64,000 nt of DNA, from NCBI GenBank assembly GCA_964519955.1, contig CAZFLM010000019.1, positions 25,945-89,944 of the forward strand. Direction: 5' to 3'. The notes below the pieces were generated by a model. The model searched no databases. It saw nothing but the letters and a program-made list of their open reading frames with translations, and had not been told where the DNA came from. Below, in pieces: positions 35,457-43,516 of this stretch. A program made the translations under genes and the position numbers. The stretch comes from CAZFLM01 sp964519955 (GTDB lineage Bacteria; Armatimonadota; Chthonomonadetes; Chthonomonadales; CAJBBX01). Numbering within the stretch: position 1 is the stretch's first letter; every line of letters begins with the position of its first letter.

Positions 35457-35766
35457 CAACACCGGAGTGACCCGACGCGACGCGCTCCTCGGGGCCGGGC
35501 GCGTGCTGGCGGCGGCCGCGCTGGGCGGAGGCGTGCTGCGGCTCGTCGCGCGCGACCCCGGCAAATGCCGCCTGGCCACCCCGTGCGCCCAGTGCGGCAA
35601 GCTGCGGATGTGCGAGATGCCGCCTGCTCAGCAAGCCCGTGCAGACGGCCTGCAGCGCACGACCCAATCTCCCCCAGCATTGGGGGCAGGGGGGCCGCAC
35701 CGCACAACCCAATCTCCCCCAGCATTGGGGGCAGGGGGGCCGTCAGGAGAGCGCGACCATGCCTGA
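35440..35766 (+). CDS. Small Tat-signal Cys-rich protein with repeat-extended C terminus
   Basis: 108 aa from the ATG at 35440. A Tat signal (TRRDALLGAGRVLAAAALGGG) is followed by a Cys motif, C-x6-C-x2-C-x5-C, in KCRLATPCAQCGKLRMCEMP, fitting an iron-sulfur or zinc site of a small redox or assembly factor; such proteins accompany NapGH-like clusters. After residue ~70 the frame runs through two copies of a 45-bp hairpin repeat (RTTQSPPALGAGGPH twice), so the original C terminus was probably extended by repeat insertion. The stop lies 7 nt inside the next gene. Confidence 0.65.
   Translation: MRDRTDNTGVTRRDALLGAGRVLAAAALGGGVLRLVARDPGKCRLATPCAQCGKLRMCEMPPAQQARADGLQRTTQSPPALGAGGPHRTTQSPPALGAGGPSGERDHA
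35656..35742. repeat. Two tandem 45-bp hairpin repeats inside a coding region
   Basis: Copies at 35656-35697 and 35701-35742, each with ACCCAATCTCCCCCAGCATT followed by GGGGGCAGGGGGGCC. Each can form a hairpin CCCCCA-GCA-TTGGGGG. Period 45, so the reading frame is kept as RTTQSPPALGAGGPH. This CCCCCAGCATTGGGGG repeat type is widespread between genes in other bacteria. Confidence 0.8.
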
Positions 35767-36328
35767 GAGCGGGAACGGCAAGACGCGACGCCAGTTCATC
35801 GCCGACGGCGTGCGGACCGGCGGGCTCATCATCGCGAGCGGCACGCTGGGCGCGCTGGCCGTGCGCGGCTCCGCAACCGGCTACGTCTGGCAGATCGACC
35901 CGCAGAAGTGCACGCAGTGCGGCAGGTGCGCCACCGAGTGCGTCGTGAACCCGTCGGCGGTGAAGTGCGTCCACGCACATGCCATCTGCGGGTACTGCAA
36001 GCTCTGCTTCGGCCTCCTCCGCGACAAGCGCACCGGCAACACGACCGCCGCCGAGAACAACCGCTGCCCCACCGATGCCATCCGCCGCACGTTCGTCGAA
36101 GATCCCTACTATGAGATGGAGATCGACGAGGAGCTGTGCATCGGGTGCGGCAAGTGCGTGAAGGGGTGCAACCTGTTCGGAAACGGGTCCATGTTCCTGC
36201 AGATCCGCCACGACCGCTGCCTGAACTGCAACCAGTGCTCGATCGCGTCCTCCTGTCCGTCGGATGCCATCTCGCGCGTGCCGGTCGACCGCCCCTACCA
36301 ACTGAAGTCCCGGTCGCACGAGAAGTGA
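35759..36328 (+). CDS. Tat-exported four-cluster ferredoxin, NapG/HybA-like
   Basis: 189 aa from the ATG at 35759, after AGGAG. A Tat signal (TRRQFIADGVRTGGLI) comes first. Four Cys groups suggest up to four [4Fe-4S] clusters: CTQCGRCATEC near 45-55, CGYCKLC near 75-81, CIGCGKCVKGC near 127-137, and CLNCNQCSIASSC near 157-169, each followed by a Pro/Thr context. Its role is an electron carrier on the outside of the membrane, like NapG or the NrfC/HybA subunits. It is followed directly (GTGA) by a NapH/NosR-like polyferredoxin, which makes a NapGH-like quinol/ferredoxin pair probable. Confidence 0.85.
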   Translation: MPESGNGKTRRQFIADGVRTGGLIIASGTLGALAVRGSATGYVWQIDPQKCTQCGRCATECVVNPSAVKCVHAHAICGYCKLCFGLLRDKRTGNTTAAENNRCPTDAIRRTFVEDPYYEMEIDEELCIGCGKCVKGCNLFGNGSMFLQIRHDRCLNCNQCSIASSCPSDAISRVPVDRPYQLKSRSHEK

Positions 36329-37668
36329 GAGGGAGCAAGACGCTGGTACAGGGGTGGGTGCGCGGGGCCTGGACCGCCGCGGCGACTGGCGCGATGGCCG
36401 CCGGCCTGTCGCTGGCTGCGTTCGCCCAGGAGCAGAAGAAGCAGCCGCCACCCGAGTTCTCCTCGGGCTACGTGCCGCCGACCGTCTTCTCGCCGGCGCC
36501 GCGCGCGGCCATGTTCGCGGTGGTCGACGTGCTGGTGCTGCTGGCGGTGCTCGGGCTGACGGCGTACTACACGCACACCAAGCGCTCGCGGCGGGACCTG
36601 CGCGTGCTGATCGTGTTCTCGGCGCTGTACTTCGGCTTCTATCGCCAGGGGTGCATCTGCTCGGTCGGGTCGATCCAGAACGTCGCGCTGGCCCTGTTCG
36701 ACAGCCGGTACGCGCTGCCGTTCGCGGCGGGAGCGTTCTTCCTGATCCCGCTGGTGTTCGCGCTGTTCGCGGGGAGGGTGTTCTGCGCGGCGGCCTGCCC
36801 GCTCGGAGCCATTCAGGATCTCATCGCGCTCAAGCCGCGGCGCGTGCCGGCGAAGATCGACCACGCGCTGAGCGTGCTGCCGTACGTGGTGCTGGGGGCT
36901 GGGGTGCTGTTCGCCGTGACGGGCAGCGCGTTCGTCATCTGCCAGTACGACCCGTTCATCCCGTTCTACCGGTGCGGTGGAAGCGTGGCCGCGACCGTGC
37001 TGGGCGTGGCGCTGCTGCTGGTCGGCACGGTCTACGCGCGCCCATACTGCCGCTACCTGTGTCCGTACGGTGTGCTCCTGCGGTGGATGACGCCCTTCGC
37101 GCGCTGGCACGTGCGCATCACGCCCACCAACTGCGTCCAGTGCCACCTCTGCGCGGACGAGTGCCCGTTCGGCGCGATCAAGCCGCCAACGCCCGAGGCG
37201 GCGGGCGAGGACCGCGCGGCGGGCCGGCGCAGCCTGGCGCGGCTGGTGCTGCTGACCCCGCTGATCGTCGCGGTCTGCGCTGGCGCGGGGTACCTGGCGG
37301 CGCCGAGCTTCGCGCGGATGCACCACTCCGTGCGCGTGGCGGAGCGCCTGTACCAGGAGGAGAGCGGCCAGGCGAAGGGACGCACCGACGACACCACCGC
37401 CGTCCACCGGCAAGGCCGCCCCGTTGGCGAGGTGTACCGCGACGCGCTCGATGTGAAGCGGAAGTTCGCCATCGGCACGCCGCTGCTGGGAGCGTGGGCC
37501 GGCCTGGTGGTCTGCCTGAAGCTGATCTCGCTGTCCATCCGCCGCCGCCGCACCGACTATGAAGCCGACCCGGCGGCCTGTTTGAGCTGCGCCCGCTGCT
37601 ACTTGTCCTGTCCCGCGGAGCATGAGCGGCTCCAGGGGCTCGTCCGTCTCGAAGAGGTGAAACGTTGA
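36325..37668 (+). CDS. NapH/NosR-like membrane polyferredoxin
   Basis: 447 aa from the GTG at 36325 (4-nt overlap GTGA with the ferredoxin stop). At least five membrane helices, including MFAVVDVLVLLAVLGLTAYY and LPFAAGAFFLIPLVFALFAG. Two C-x3-C-P motifs, AACPLGAIQDLI and CRYLCPYGVLLRW, are diagnostic of NapH/NosR/RdxA proteins. A [4Fe-4S] ferredoxin block CVQCHLCADECPFGAI lies near residue 270, and a second, CLSCARCYLSCP, near the C terminus. It probably shuttles electrons between the quinone pool and the Tat ferredoxin. Between the ferredoxin blocks is one more helix and a basic loop. Confidence 0.88.
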   Translation: MRGSKTLVQGWVRGAWTAAATGAMAAGLSLAAFAQEQKKQPPPEFSSGYVPPTVFSPAPRAAMFAVVDVLVLLAVLGLTAYYTHTKRSRRDLRVLIVFSALYFGFYRQGCICSVGSIQNVALALFDSRYALPFAAGAFFLIPLVFALFAGRVFCAAACPLGAIQDLIALKPRRVPAKIDHALSVLPYVVLGAGVLFAVTGSAFVICQYDPFIPFYRCGGSVAATVLGVALLLVGTVYARPYCRYLCPYGVLLRWMTPFARWHVRITPTNCVQCHLCADECPFGAIKPPTPEAAGEDRAAGRRSLARLVLLTPLIVAVCAGAGYLAAPSFARMHHSVRVAERLYQEESGQAKGRTDDTTAVHRQGRPVGEVYRDALDVKRKFAIGTPLLGAWAGLVVCLKLISLSIRRRRTDYEADPAACLSCARCYLSCPAEHERLQGLVRLEEVKR

Positions 37669-39677
37669 CCGATGCCGCCGCGGTAGCACCCAGCCCCGAT
37701 CTCTGGTATGTCGCCTGTAGGCGCGTCGCCGTCGTCGCGGTCGCCTTCTGCGCCGTCGTCGTGCTGCTTCTGGGCGTCAACGCCATCGCGGCACGCTCCT
37801 CCGACCCGCTGAAGACGCAAGAACTGGAGACGCTGCTGCACCGGCTGAACCGCACACCCACCGACCCCGCGCTGAAGGCGGAGGCCCGCAAGCTCGACCT
37901 GCAGATCCGCCGCAACTACTTCCGGCGGCGGGCGTTCGCGGGCGGCGGCTTCTACATGCTTCTCGGCGGCATCCTCGTCTACTTCGTCGCCAGCGAGTCG
38001 GCGCGTCGGATGCGCCCGACCACGCCGGTGCCGAACGCGTCGCTGGGAGCGGCGAGCGTAGCTGCGTCGATCGAGGGCCGGCGTTCGGTGCTGGTGACTG
38101 GCGGGGCGCTGGGCGGCATCCTGCTGCTGCTCGCGGTCACCTCGCGCCACGACTCGGCGGCCGAGTACGCGCGGTTCGCCGCGAAGACCGGTCGACCGCC
38201 CATCATCGCGGCACCCGAGGCCGCCCAGCCCACCCAGGCGGCGCCCGCACCGGGCAGCTCGCTGGCGGGCGTTGGCGGGATGGCGCCCGCCGCGCCGACA
38301 GCCACGTCCGGCGGCCTCGCACCGGCAGCCCCGACCGGCGGCTCGCTGGCAGCGCCGGGCGGCACCACGCTCATGCCGATGCCCGTCACCTCCGGCGGCG
38401 CTCCCGCCGCGACGAACGCCACGGCTCCGACCACGACCGCCCAGAAGCCGGCACATCCCGCCCCGACGAAGGGACCTGCCGGGGCGGTGCTGCCCGTTGC
38501 GCCCGCCGAGTGGGCCAAGCACTGGCCGGCCCTGCGCGGGCCGACGATGGCCGGCATCGCGTTCACCGCGGACGCGCCGACGAAGTGGAGCCCGGCGTCC
38601 GGCATCCTGTGGAAGGCGTCCATCCCGCTTCCGGGGCACAACTCGCCCATCGTGTGGGGCAGCAGCATCTTCCTGGCGGGCGCCGACGCCAAGACGCGCG
38701 AGATCTACTGCTTCGACGCCGCCAAGGGCGCGCTCAAGTGGAAGCACGCCGCGCCCATCGCGCCGGGCACGAAGGAGATCCAGGTCTCGCCGGACAGCGG
38801 GTACGCCCCCTCGACGATGGCCACCGACGGCAACTGCGTCTGCGCCATCTTCCCGACGGGCGACATCGTCTGCCTGGACTTCAACGGGAAGCAGCTCTGG
38901 GCGAAGTCGCTGGGCGTGCCGGACGACAACTACGGCCACGCCTCGTCGCTCGCCATCTACGGCGCGGGCCTCATCGTGCAGTACGACCAGGGCTCCGACC
39001 CGAGCGAGGGCAAGTCGCTCCTGCTGGCGCTCAACCTGAAGGACGGGAGCGTGGTCTGGCAGGTGAAGCGCCCGACGCCGGCCTCCTGGGCGACGCCGCT
39101 GCTGGTGAAGGCCGGCGGCCGCGACCTCATCATCACGAGCGCGAACCCGCTCGTCATCGCGCACGACGCGCAGACCGGCGCCGAAGTCTGGCGCGCCGAG
39201 TGCATGGGCGGGGAAGTTGCCCCGTCGCCCGCGTTCGGCGGCCCGTACGTGTACGTCGCGAACATGTCCGCCTACCTCTCGGCCCTGCGCCCGGAGGGGA
39301 CCGGCGACATCACCAAGACGGGCGTGGCGTGGCAGTACCAGGACGACCTGCCCGACATCACGAGCCCGCTGGCGACCGCCGACCTGGTGTACATCGTCAG
39401 CACGATGGGCACCGTGACCGCGGTGGACGTGAAGACCGGCAAGAAGGTCTGGTCGCAGAAGATCAAGGGGCAGTTCCACTCCTCGCCGGTCCTCGCGGGG
39501 CAGCGCATCTACCTCACCGACAAGAAGGGCGTCACGCACCTGTTCGCGAACGGCCGCGCCTTCAAGGACCTGGGGCAATGCACGATCGGTGAAGAAGTCA
39601 ACGCGACGCCGGCGTTCGTTGGCGGGCGCATCTACATGCGGGGCAAGCAGCATCTCTTCTGCATCGGAGCGAAGTGA
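37665..39677 (+). CDS. Membrane-anchored PQQ-type beta-propeller with Ala/Pro/Gly linker
   Basis: 670 aa from the TTG at 37665 (TTGA overlap with the previous stop), with GAGGTG upstream. A first helix (VVAVAFCAVVVLLLGVNAIA), a second (GGGFYMLLGGILVYFVA) and a third (LVTGGALGGILLLLAV) anchor it. Residues ~170-280 are a low-complexity Ala/Pro/Gly/Thr linker. The propeller starts with WPALRGPTMAG at ~282 and shows blades such as YCFDAAKGALKWKH, LALNLKDGSVVWQV and VDVKTGKKVWSQK. Similar to the first propeller (33049-34452) but with a longer anchor. A scaffold or cofactor-binding role outside the membrane is likely. Confidence 0.85.
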   Translation: MTDAAAVAPSPDLWYVACRRVAVVAVAFCAVVVLLLGVNAIAARSSDPLKTQELETLLHRLNRTPTDPALKAEARKLDLQIRRNYFRRRAFAGGGFYMLLGGILVYFVASESARRMRPTTPVPNASLGAASVAASIEGRRSVLVTGGALGGILLLLAVTSRHDSAAEYARFAAKTGRPPIIAAPEAAQPTQAAPAPGSSLAGVGGMAPAAPTATSGGLAPAAPTGGSLAAPGGTTLMPMPVTSGGAPAATNATAPTTTAQKPAHPAPTKGPAGAVLPVAPAEWAKHWPALRGPTMAGIAFTADAPTKWSPASGILWKASIPLPGHNSPIVWGSSIFLAGADAKTREIYCFDAAKGALKWKHAAPIAPGTKEIQVSPDSGYAPSTMATDGNCVCAIFPTGDIVCLDFNGKQLWAKSLGVPDDNYGHASSLAIYGAGLIVQYDQGSDPSEGKSLLLALNLKDGSVVWQVKRPTPASWATPLLVKAGGRDLIITSANPLVIAHDAQTGAEVWRAECMGGEVAPSPAFGGPYVYVANMSAYLSALRPEGTGDITKTGVAWQYQDDLPDITSPLATADLVYIVSTMGTVTAVDVKTGKKVWSQKIKGQFHSSPVLAGQRIYLTDKKGVTHLFANGRAFKDLGQCTIGEEVNATPAFVGGRIYMRGKQHLFCIGAK

Positions 39678-40843
39678 TGAACGCGATCCAGATTGGTCTG
39701 ATGGGGTTGGCGGCGGCGGTGGCGCTGGCGGTGGCTCAGCCGGCTCGGGCGCAGGACCCGCCGCGCAAGAAGCTCATCGAGTACGGGTGGGATGTGCCCT
39801 ATCCCGACTTCGTGCGCGACCATATCCGCGACATGGAGAAGCGCCCGTTCGACGGCCTCATCTTCCGACTGAAGGACGAGAACAACCACGCGTTCGACCC
39901 GCGCCCCTGGGATGCCGCCAAGCTGAAGCCGCAGTTCGATCAGCTCCGCGCGATCAAGTGGAGCAAGTTCACGGACAACTTCCTCACGCTCTACGCGGCC
40001 AACAGCTGGAACATGGACTGGTTCAACGACGAGCAGTGGAAGGGCATCGTCGCGAACCTGAAGCTGACCGCGAAGGCCGCGAAGATCGGGCGGTGCGTGG
40101 GCATCTGCTTCGACCCGGAGCCCTACGGCCCAAACCCCTGGGTCTACAAGGACAAGTACCCCGGCAAGACCTACCCCGAGGTCGTCGCGCAGGTACGCAA
40201 GCGCGGCGCGCAGTTCATGGCCGCCCTGCGGTCCGAGCTGCCGAGCGTGCGCCTGCTGACGTTCTTCCACCTCAGCCTGTTCCGCGACGTGGCCCGCGAC
40301 CCGGACGAGAAGCATCGCGAGGCGCGCATGTCCGGCGCCGGCTGGCCGGCCGACTGGGGCCTGCTCGCCGCGTTCGTGAATGGGTGGCTCGATGCGTCGA
40401 CGCCCAGCGTGCGGATCATCGACGGCAACGAGATGTCCTACTACTACACCTCGTCGGAGGAGTTCTACCGCGACTACCACCTGATGAAGCAGGGCGTGCT
40501 GCCCATCGTGGCGCCCGAGAACCGCAAGCGCTTCCGCGAGGTCGTGCAGCCCGGCATGGCGCTCTACCTGGACCGCCTGCTCGCCCTGCGCGACAAGAAG
40601 GACGACGCCATCGCGCACAACCTGGAGCCCGCCGACCGCCTGAAGTGGCTGAAGCACAATGCGTACATGTCGCTCCTCACCACCGAGGAGTACGTGTGGT
40701 GCTACAGCGAGAAGATGAGTTGGTGGGAGAACAAGGTGCCGGAAGGCTGCGAGGATACGATCCGCGCCGCGCGTGAGCTGATCGATCGCGGGCTGCCGGT
40801 GGACGTGAACCTGCGCGACGTGCTGGGGAAGGCCACGCCCTGA
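39677..40843 (+). CDS. Secreted protein of unknown function, possibly TIM-barrel
   Basis: 388 aa from the ATG at 39677 (TGATG overlap with the previous stop). Signal peptide to about AQPARA. No family recognised. It has several long amphipathic helices and strand-like stretches (KLIEYGWDVPYPDFVRDHI, GRCVGICFDPEPYGPNPW, VRLLTFFHLSLFRDV, IIDGNEMSYYYTSSEEFYRD). GICFDPEPYG and DGNEMSYYY put Asp/Glu at the ends of hydrophobic strands, as in TIM-barrel glycosidases. It is sandwiched between redox genes and tightly coupled with them, so it should belong to the same process, or be a passenger. Confidence 0.6.
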   Translation: MNAIQIGLMGLAAAVALAVAQPARAQDPPRKKLIEYGWDVPYPDFVRDHIRDMEKRPFDGLIFRLKDENNHAFDPRPWDAAKLKPQFDQLRAIKWSKFTDNFLTLYAANSWNMDWFNDEQWKGIVANLKLTAKAAKIGRCVGICFDPEPYGPNPWVYKDKYPGKTYPEVVAQVRKRGAQFMAALRSELPSVRLLTFFHLSLFRDVARDPDEKHREARMSGAGWPADWGLLAAFVNGWLDASTPSVRIIDGNEMSYYYTSSEEFYRDYHLMKQGVLPIVAPENRKRFREVVQPGMALYLDRLLALRDKKDDAIAHNLEPADRLKWLKHNAYMSLLTTEEYVWCYSEKMSWWENKVPEGCEDTIRAARELIDRGLPVDVNLRDVLGKATP

Positions 40844-43215
40844 TGCCTGCCGTCGCCGCACCCGCCACGCCCGATCCCGTCGCGTTCGTCGACCACCTGG
40901 TCGAGGAGACCGGCCGCGCGCCCGAGGCGCTCATCCCCATCCTGCAGGCGATCCAGCGGACCTTCCGCTACCTGCCGCGGGAGGCGCTGCGCCGCGTCGC
41001 CGAGATCACCGAGATCTCCGCGGCCGACATCACCGGCGTCGCCACGTTCTACTCCCAGTTCCGCCTGACGCCGGTCGGCCGCCACATCATCTCCGTCTGC
41101 CACGGCACCGCCTGCCACGTGAAGGGCGCGGGCCTCGTCGACGACGCCATCCGCCGCCACCTGCACCTCGGCGCGGACCAGGATACGGACGCGGACGGCG
41201 TGTTCACCATGCAGAGCGTGGCGTGCCTGGGATGCTGCACGCTCGCGCCGGTTATGCAGATCGACGGGGTGACCTACGGGCACCTCACGCCGGACACCGT
41301 GCCCAAGTCGCTCGACGACTTCCTACACCTCGCGAGCCGCGGCCTGGTCGGGCAGGCGCAACAGGACAGCGCCAAGCGGGCCGAGGGCCTGGCCGAGATC
41401 CGCATCGGCGTGGGCTCCTGCTGCGTCGCGGGCGGCAGCCTCAAGGTCGGCAGCGCGCTGGAGGAGGCGGTCCGGGCCACCGGCGCGGCCGCCGTGGTGA
41501 AGCCGGTCGGCTGCGTGGGCATGTGCCACCAGACGCCGCTCGTCGAGGTCGTGCCGCGGGGCCAGCAGCGCCCCACGCTCTACGCCAAGGTCACGCCCAG
41601 CGAGGCGGCGGGCATCGTGCAGCGCCACTTCAAGCCGCAGGGTCTGGCCGGGCGCGTGAAGGCCGCCTGGAGCGTGGCGATGGACCGCCTGCTGACCGAC
41701 GAGGCGTGGGAGCCGGTGACGCGTTACGCGATCGACACGCGAGACGCCCCGGTCTGCGCGTTCCTCGGCCGCCAGGAGCGCATCGCCACCGAGTATTGCG
41801 GCAGCCTGGACCCGCTCGACCTCGACGAGTACCTGGCGCACGACGGCTTCGTCGCACTGCGCAAGGCGGTGGGCGAGATGGAGCCCAGCGCGATCGTCGA
41901 CGAGGTCATCGCCTCGGGCTTGCGCGGCCGAGGCGGCGCCGGCTTCCCGACGGGGCGGAAGTGGGCGACGGTCCGCGCGGCCAAGGGCTCCCCGAAGTAC
42001 GTCGTCTGCAACGGCGACGAGGGCGACCCCGGCGCATTCATGGACCGCATGCTGCTGGAGAGCTACCCCTACCGCGTACTGGAGGGTATGGCGATCGCGG
42101 CGAAGGCCGTGGGCGCGAACGAGGGAGTGCTCTACATCCGCGCCGAGTACCCGCTGGCGGTCAAGCGCATCCGCGAGGCCATCCGCCGCTGCGAGGAGCG
42201 GAACCTGCTCGGCGACCGCGTCCTGGGCAGCAGCCACTCGCTGCATCTGCGCATCATGGAGGGCGCCGGCGCGTTCGTTTGCGGCGAGGAGACCGCGCTG
42301 CTGGCCAGCATCGAGGGCAAGCGCGGAATGCCCCGCCTGCGCCCGCCGTACCCGGCCGAGAGCGGGCTCTGGGGCAAGCCGACGAACATCAACAACGTGG
42401 AGACCTACGCGCTGGTGCCCTGGATCGTCAAGCACGGCTCGGCGGCCTTCGCGGCGCTCGGAACCGAGAAGAGCAAGGGCAGCAAGGTCTTCGCGTTGAC
42501 CGGCAAGGTGGCGCGCGGCGGGCTCATCGAGGTGCCGATGGGCGTCACGGTCCGCCAGATCGTCGAGGAGATCGGCGGCGGCGTTCCGGACGGCAAGCTC
42601 AAGGCCGTGCAGATTGGCGGGCCGTCGGGTGGGTGCGTACCGGCTGAGCTGGCCGACACGCCGGTCGACTACGAGGCGCTGCGCGGCGTCGGCGCGATCA
42701 TGGGCTCCGGCGGCATGGTCGTGCTCGATGACCGCACCTGCATGGTCGACATCGCGCGCTACTTCCTGGAGTTCACGCAGCACGAGTCCTGCGGCAAGTG
42801 CACCATGTGCCGCATCGGAACGAAGCGCCTGCTCGACATCCTGGAGCGCCTCTGCGAGGGCAAGGGCCGCCAGGGCGACCTGGAGAAGCTGGAGGACCTG
42901 GCGAGCCAGGTGACGGTCGGCAGCCTCTGCGGCCTCGGCCAGACCGCGCCGAACCCGGTGCTCTCGACCCTGAAGTACTTCCGCGACGAGTACGAGGCGC
43001 ACATCAAGGGCCGCTGCCCGGCGGGCGTGTGCAAGGCACTGGTCCACTACACGATCAGCGACGCCTGCACCGGCTGCACCAAGTGCTCCCAGGAGTGCCC
43101 GGTCGACGCCATCCCGCTGACGCCCTACCAGAAGCACACGATCGACGACGCGCTCTGCACGCGGTGCGACTCCTGCCGCCGCGTCTGCCCGGAGAACGCG
43201 ATCACGGTGGAGTGA
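40843..43215 (+). CDS. NuoE-NuoF fusion with C-terminal 2[4Fe-4S] domain (HndA/HndC-like)
   Basis: 790 aa from the ATG at 40843 (TGATG overlap). Residues ~10-165 are a NuoE/thioredoxin-like [2Fe-2S] domain (CHGTACHVKG and CLGCC). Residues ~185-275 hold a second thioredoxin-like [2Fe-2S] segment (GVGSCCVAGGS, CVGMCHQTPL), as at the start of HndC/HydB-type NuoF. The NuoF core has GRGGAGFPTGRKW (NADH/FMN) near 360 and CNGDEGDPGAFMDR, then CGKCTMCRIGTKRL for the N3-type cluster. The end has two [4Fe-4S] groups, CTGCTKCSQECP and CTRCDSCRRVCP. It links NAD(P)H via FMN to iron-sulfur carriers. In known bifurcating hydrogenases, NuoE and NuoF are separate genes. Confidence 0.92.
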   Translation: MPAVAAPATPDPVAFVDHLVEETGRAPEALIPILQAIQRTFRYLPREALRRVAEITEISAADITGVATFYSQFRLTPVGRHIISVCHGTACHVKGAGLVDDAIRRHLHLGADQDTDADGVFTMQSVACLGCCTLAPVMQIDGVTYGHLTPDTVPKSLDDFLHLASRGLVGQAQQDSAKRAEGLAEIRIGVGSCCVAGGSLKVGSALEEAVRATGAAAVVKPVGCVGMCHQTPLVEVVPRGQQRPTLYAKVTPSEAAGIVQRHFKPQGLAGRVKAAWSVAMDRLLTDEAWEPVTRYAIDTRDAPVCAFLGRQERIATEYCGSLDPLDLDEYLAHDGFVALRKAVGEMEPSAIVDEVIASGLRGRGGAGFPTGRKWATVRAAKGSPKYVVCNGDEGDPGAFMDRMLLESYPYRVLEGMAIAAKAVGANEGVLYIRAEYPLAVKRIREAIRRCEERNLLGDRVLGSSHSLHLRIMEGAGAFVCGEETALLASIEGKRGMPRLRPPYPAESGLWGKPTNINNVETYALVPWIVKHGSAAFAALGTEKSKGSKVFALTGKVARGGLIEVPMGVTVRQIVEEIGGGVPDGKLKAVQIGGPSGGCVPAELADTPVDYEALRGVGAIMGSGGMVVLDDRTCMVDIARYFLEFTQHESCGKCTMCRIGTKRLLDILERLCEGKGRQGDLEKLEDLASQVTVGSLCGLGQTAPNPVLSTLKYFRDEYEAHIKGRCPAGVCKALVHYTISDACTGCTKCSQECPVDAIPLTPYQKHTIDDALCTRCDSCRRVCPENAITVE

Positions 43216-43229
43216 CACGCCCAGCCGTG

Positions 43230-43450
43230 TGCCGACTACAACAGACCGGTCGCTCACGCTCCCGGCTCGGACGGGTGTGGCATGGTCGCCTGGCCGTCAT
43301 CCCGAAGGGATCTGCTTGTAGACGCGCGCGGGCAGGGGCCATGCCGGAATGGCAAACGTCAAGAACAGATCCCTGACGGGATGACGGCCAGGCGACCATG
43401 CGCGTCGCGTCACGCACACGGTACCGAGGCGCGACAGTCATGGAGCGCGT
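43230..43450. repeat. Palindromic repeat element, outward-arm version with 35-bp inner stem
   Basis: This fills the 301-nt gap between the two flavoprotein genes, and nothing else is seen in it. The outer arms are the shared family arms, here in the order right arm (43242-43270) then left arm (about 43419-43447). Inside them lies a near-perfect inverted repeat: 43280-43314 pairs with 43366-43401. The loop holds CCGGAATGGC, also found at 63838-63847. The 42 bases 43230-43271 are identical to 63934-63975. Confidence 0.88.
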
Positions 43451-43516
43451 GCCGTGGCACTGCAGCACGTACAACGCACCACCATTGCCCCCGAGAGAAG
43501 GCGTGACCCATAGACC

